Assembly: GCA_947253735.1 (NCBI GenBank)
Contig: CAMYAU010000077.1
Coordinates: 1-7,471 of the forward strand
Source of the DNA: an uncultured Varibaculum sp.
GTDB taxonomy: Bacteria; Actinomycetota; Actinomycetes; Actinomycetales; Actinomycetaceae
Reading direction: 5' to 3'
DNA: 7,471 nt
Of this stretch, positions 5,581 through 7,471 are shown in pieces (position 1 is the first letter of the stretch; every line of letters begins with the position of its first letter). Under the pieces are notes generated by a model. It saw only the letters and a list, made by a program, of their open reading frames with translations, searched no databases and was not told where the DNA came from. The position numbers and the translations under genes are program-made.

Positions 5581-7068
5581 ATGAGCGAAGTACTGTTGCA
5601 ACTGTTGCGTCCCGTCCACGGCGGTTACTGTCTGGCACATCGGGATGAGCAAACCTATATGGTGCGTTTCGGACTGCCGGGGGAACAGGTAAAAGCCGTC
5701 CCGGTTGCCAAAAAAGGCAAAGTTATTTTTGCCGAGGTTAGCGAAGTTCTTCAGGCTTCAGAGCAACGGCAAGTACCGGTGTGGGAGTTAGGTGGCCCGG
5801 GAGGAACCGGCGGGGCAGATCTTTGCCACGTGAAGCTGCCGTTCCAACGCACCTGGAAAGCGCAGGTGTTGGCGGATTGTCTGCGGCGCCTGGGAGGAGA
5901 GGAAGTTTACGCGCAAGCCCTTGATGCCTGTGGGGGAGAGCTGAGCTGTCTCGGCGTAAGTAGTGGTCGCGCTGGCGCGAGTGATGCTGGAGGCAAGCGC
6001 GGCGGCGGGACGGTAGAGACGGCAACGAGTGCCGCGGGCGGTGAGGATGCGGATAACGCTGGCGGCGAGAACGGCTTAGGGTATCGTCTGCGCGCTGATT
6101 TTGAGGTCAGTCCTGCTGGGCGATTGGCGATGACTAAATTCCGCGGAGAAGAACTGGTAGAGATTGATAGTTTCCCCCTGGCAGATCCGCTGATCAGTGG
6201 CTCGTCTTTATTTAGCGATCCCGACAGCTGGAGCGAGGTTTTAAAGCCGGGAGGGCGCATCCGGGCTTGGGCGAGCGCGGACGGGCTGCGAGTGTGGAAT
6301 GGACGCGCCCTCTTTGATGAATCGGCTCAGCCGGTTGCAGAAAAGAATGTGCGTTTAGCGGTTCGCGGTTTCGGGGACTACCTGGTGGCACCGAGTGGTT
6401 TTTGGCAGGCACATCGCCAAGCAGCACAGGTTTTGTGTGAGCAGGTAATAGCAGCAGCTAGTAGTACCCGCGTAATGGATAGGGCCGCACTTTCGCCTTC
6501 AGGTGAGGGCGTAGGAAATGGTGGATACGGTGAGTTTGCCGATAGCGACGAGGCGAGCGGGAGTATCAATACTATCGGGAGTAATGACCGTCTGCTGATA
6601 CCAGGGGACCGGCGCTGGGAAGAAATCCTGGAACTGTACTCAGGTGCGGGGCTGTTTTCGCGTCCTCTAGCCAAGATTTTGGACCGGGGAGGACGGCTTT
6701 CTACTTTGGAGGGATCAAAGCCGGCGGTGAAAATGGCGCGCAAGAATCTTTCTGGAGTGCCTGGAAGCTTGCAGATTCGTGCCGGACGAGTAGATGCCCG
6801 GGCGCTCGCGGACTATGCCGACAAGATAAAGGCGCCGCCCCTGGTGGTAATGGATCCCCCGCGTAGCGGTGCCGGAAGGCAGGTAATGGCTGCGCTGGCA
6901 AGCCTAGAGCCGGAGCGGATTATTTACGTGGCCTGTGACCCGGCTGCGCTTGCCCGCGACCTGAAAGTCGCCGTATCCCGCGGCTACCAGATAGCGTCTT
7001 TACAAACCTTCGACCTCTTCCCCCACACGCACCACGTCGAGACTGTCGTATTGATGTCACGGGCTTAA
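5581..7068 (+). CDS. TrmA/RlmD-family RNA 5-methyluridine methyltransferase
   Basis: A 495-residue class I SAM-dependent RNA methyltransferase that should place a methyl group on C5 of a uridine in tRNA or 23S rRNA. Residues 1-58 form a TRAM-like RNA-binding domain, and DLCHVKLPFQRTWKAQVL (80-97) is the linker typical of the family. The catalytic domain shows FWQ at 274-276, SAM motif I ELYSGAGLF at 351-359, DPPRSG at 425-430, the nucleophile Cys452 in VACDPAAL and the general base Glu487 in HHVETVV. All catalytic elements are intact. The usual iron-sulfur cysteines are absent: GGTGGA occupies 74-79 where RlmD has its CGGC-type motif. Two Gly/Ala/Ser-rich insertions (about 123-165 and 294-345) make it longer than the usual 400-450. 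The start is 2 bases after the permease stop with no Shine-Dalgarno sequence, implying translational coupling. The exact target uridine cannot be told from sequence. Confidence 0.92.
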   Translation: MSEVLLQLLRPVHGGYCLAHRDEQTYMVRFGLPGEQVKAVPVAKKGKVIFAEVSEVLQASEQRQVPVWELGGPGGTGGADLCHVKLPFQRTWKAQVLADCLRRLGGEEVYAQALDACGGELSCLGVSSGRAGASDAGGKRGGGTVETATSAAGGEDADNAGGENGLGYRLRADFEVSPAGRLAMTKFRGEELVEIDSFPLADPLISGSSLFSDPDSWSEVLKPGGRIRAWASADGLRVWNGRALFDESAQPVAEKNVRLAVRGFGDYLVAPSGFWQAHRQAAQVLCEQVIAAASSTRVMDRAALSPSGEGVGNGGYGEFADSDEASGSINTIGSNDRLLIPGDRRWEEILELYSGAGLFSRPLAKILDRGGRLSTLEGSKPAVKMARKNLSGVPGSLQIRAGRVDARALADYADKIKAPPLVVMDPPRSGAGRQVMAALASLEPERIIYVACDPAALARDLKVAVSRGYQIASLQTFDLFPHTHHVETVVLMSRA

Positions 7069-7102
7069 TAGGTGGGTGCATTTTTGCCCTTGTGTAGCAG
7101 TG

Positions 7103-7124
7103 TTTAGCGAGGGCTATCGTTAAA
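7103..7124. promoter_or_regulatory. Inverted repeat TTTAGCGA-N6-TCGTTAAA
   Basis: The 8-base arms pair except for one G·U at 7107/7120, with loop GGGCTA. The stem is AT-rich and has no T-tract after it, so it makes a poor intrinsic terminator. It looks more like a protein-binding operator sharing the half-site CGTTAAA with 7233-7239. Confidence 0.4.
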
Positions 7125-7243
7125 AGGTTTAATGCGTGGCGGTTTTAGGCTGTCTTGGCGTGGTTTTTGAGCGCAGTTTGGCTGTATGAGGGAAGATATC
7201 AACGCTCTAGGGTTGAGTGCACAGGATGTTAACGTTAAAAGGT
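7118..7243 (+). repeat. Direct repeat CGTTAAAAGGT, two exact copies
   Basis: Exact 11-base copies lie at 7118-7128 and 7233-7243, 115 bases apart. A shorter AAAAGGT recurs at 7288-7294. Each long copy is joined to an inverted repeat (7103-7124 and 7229-7238), which suggests a repeated regulatory site rather than chance. Confidence 0.6.
7229..7238. promoter_or_regulatory. Perfect palindrome TTAACGTTAA, candidate operator
   Basis: This is a perfect 10-base palindrome centred on CG, in the context GATG-TTAACGTTAA-AAGG. Palindromes with a central CG of this kind are typical of LacI-family repressor operators. It lies 105 bases before the start codon of the last gene, a plausible place for control of that gene. 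The regulator is not in the window. Confidence 0.45.
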
Positions 7244-7261
7244 GCACCCACTTTGCACCCA
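7243..7261 (+). repeat. Tandem TGCACCCA repeat, 11-base period
   Basis: TGCACCCA occurs at 7243-7250 and 7254-7261, separated by CTT. Its reverse complement also occurs at 7073-7080 as TGGGTGCA. Three copies of one 8-base word in a 190-base span point to a shared binding site or competing RNA pairings. Confidence 0.6.
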
Positions 7262-7275
7262 GCTGGTGAAGTGGG
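7247..7275 (+). promoter_or_regulatory. Hairpin in the spacer before the last gene
   Basis: CCCACTT (7247-7253) pairs perfectly with AAGTGGG (7269-7275). After a two-base bulge, CACC (7256-7259) pairs with GGTG (7265-7268) around a five-base loop. On the plus strand it is followed by AAAATA, not a T-tract, so it is not an ordinary terminator for the methyltransferase. It could be a leader-RNA structure or an operator. Confidence 0.45.
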
Positions 7276-7293
7276 AAAATATAGCTCAAAAGG

Positions 7294-7299
7294 TAAAAT
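7294..7299 (+). promoter_or_regulatory. Weak candidate -10 element TAAAAT
   Basis: TAAAAT matches the -10 consensus in 5 of 6 bases and would start transcription about 35-40 bases before the last gene's ATG. No TTGACA-like -35 is found at the proper distance, so this is tentative. Confidence 0.2.
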
Positions 7300-7325
7300 G
7301 AAACCTGATTATTAGTATGTGTACG

Positions 7326-7331
7326 AGGAGG
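7326..7331 (+). promoter_or_regulatory. Ribosome-binding site of the last gene
   Basis: A consensus AGGAGG lies 12 bases before ATG 7344. The spacing is longer than usual, but no start codon lies in the same frame at 5-9 bases. An upstream in-frame ATG at 7317 has no such sequence before it. The motif supports both the reality of the gene and the 7344 start. Confidence 0.6.
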
Positions 7332-7343
7332 TGTTTAAGGATA

Positions 7344-7471
7344 ATGGACAAGCTCGTTCGTTTTTGCCGTGAAGTAGCGATATTCGGCTTGACGGTTGCC
7401 TTAATCGCGATGCTGATTGCCTTAATATGGGATGGCACACTTGCTATTAGAATTGGTTTTACCTCTTTTGT
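7344..7471 (+). CDS. Unrecognised small or partial membrane protein, N-terminal part
   Basis: The frame stays open from ATG 7344 to the window end, giving 42 complete codons. The visible protein starts with a short charged segment (MDKLVRFCRE), then one clear hydrophobic helix at about residues 11-29 and a second hydrophobic stretch from about 33. The positive charges ahead of the helix suggest an N-in membrane anchor or an uncleaved signal. I recognise no family. Codons here are more AT-rich than in the genes before it. A start at ATG 7317 would add nine residues (MCTRRCLRI) but lacks a ribosome-binding site. The gene is separated from the methyltransferase by 275 bases of repeat-rich spacer, so it probably has its own promoter. 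Confidence 0.6.
   Translation, partial: MDKLVRFCREVAIFGLTVALIAMLIALIWDGTLAIRIGFTSF

Larger units (their letters stand above)
7070..7253. repeat. Imperfect inverted repeat bounding part of the spacer
   Basis: AGGTGGGTGCA at 7070-7080 is the reverse complement of TGCACCCACTT at 7243-7253 with one mismatch in 11. Just inside, TTTTT on the left faces AAAA on the right after two extra G bases, so the arms could extend to about 15 bases. The left arm begins two bases after the methyltransferase stop. No target-site duplication is evident, so a mobile origin is not supported. Confidence 0.6.

Noticed and set aside
5738..6743. Long minus-strand reading frames opposite the methyltransferase
   Set aside because: They are Pro/Ser/Arg/Leu-rich, have no recognisable domain, overlap one another and mirror the GC-rich codons of a gene with intact catalytic motifs.
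7070..7253. A MITE-like mobile element bounded by the inverted repeat
   Set aside because: Arms are short and imperfect, no target duplication is visible, and only one copy is in the window. It was kept as a repeat only.
7104..7289. A 61-codon minus-strand frame in the last spacer
   Set aside because: No domain and no convincing start signal. It spans the inverted repeats, which explain the region better.

Overview
The window looks like core chromosome of a mid-GC actinobacterium. Gene order and protein resemblance follow the Mycobacterium tuberculosis Rv2699c to Rv2689c neighbourhood as I remember it: DUF4193, DUF3710, OB-fold protein, DUF3159, the CeoB/CeoC potassium regulators, an APC-type permease and a TrmA-family RNA methyltransferase. 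Base composition near one half GC and ORF style suggest Actinomycetaceae (a Varibaculum- or Mobiluncus-like organism). That placement is inference; the actinobacterial assignment is secure.

Layout. At 1-1955 four plus-strand genes are packed tightly: the end of a DUF4193 zinc-ribbon protein, a DUF3710 protein, a small OB-fold protein and a DUF3159 membrane protein. At 1952-3319 two minus-strand genes, ceoB then ceoC, encode paired RCK/TrkA NAD-binding subunits. ceoC meets the DUF3159 gene tail to tail with overlapping stop codons, beside a GC-rich hairpin that could end transcription in both directions. A 78-base divergent spacer separates ceoB from the 726-residue permease (3398-5578), which is followed after two bases by the RNA methyltransferase (5581-7068). 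A 275-base spacer (7069-7343), rich in short repeats and palindromes, leads to the first 42 codons of an unrecognised membrane protein that runs off the window.

How the genes may work together. The permease resembles the KimA (YdaO) potassium importer of Bacillus, including its cytosolic C-terminal domain. It is divergent from two TrkA-type potassium-sensing subunits, and no TrkH/TrkG channel gene is visible here. A joint potassium-uptake or regulation unit is a testable idea. The best second looks are this linkage, the Asn that replaces KimA's Asp36-equivalent, and the structured spacer upstream of the last gene. I see no clearly novel defence or mobile system, rRNA, tRNA or CRISPR array.
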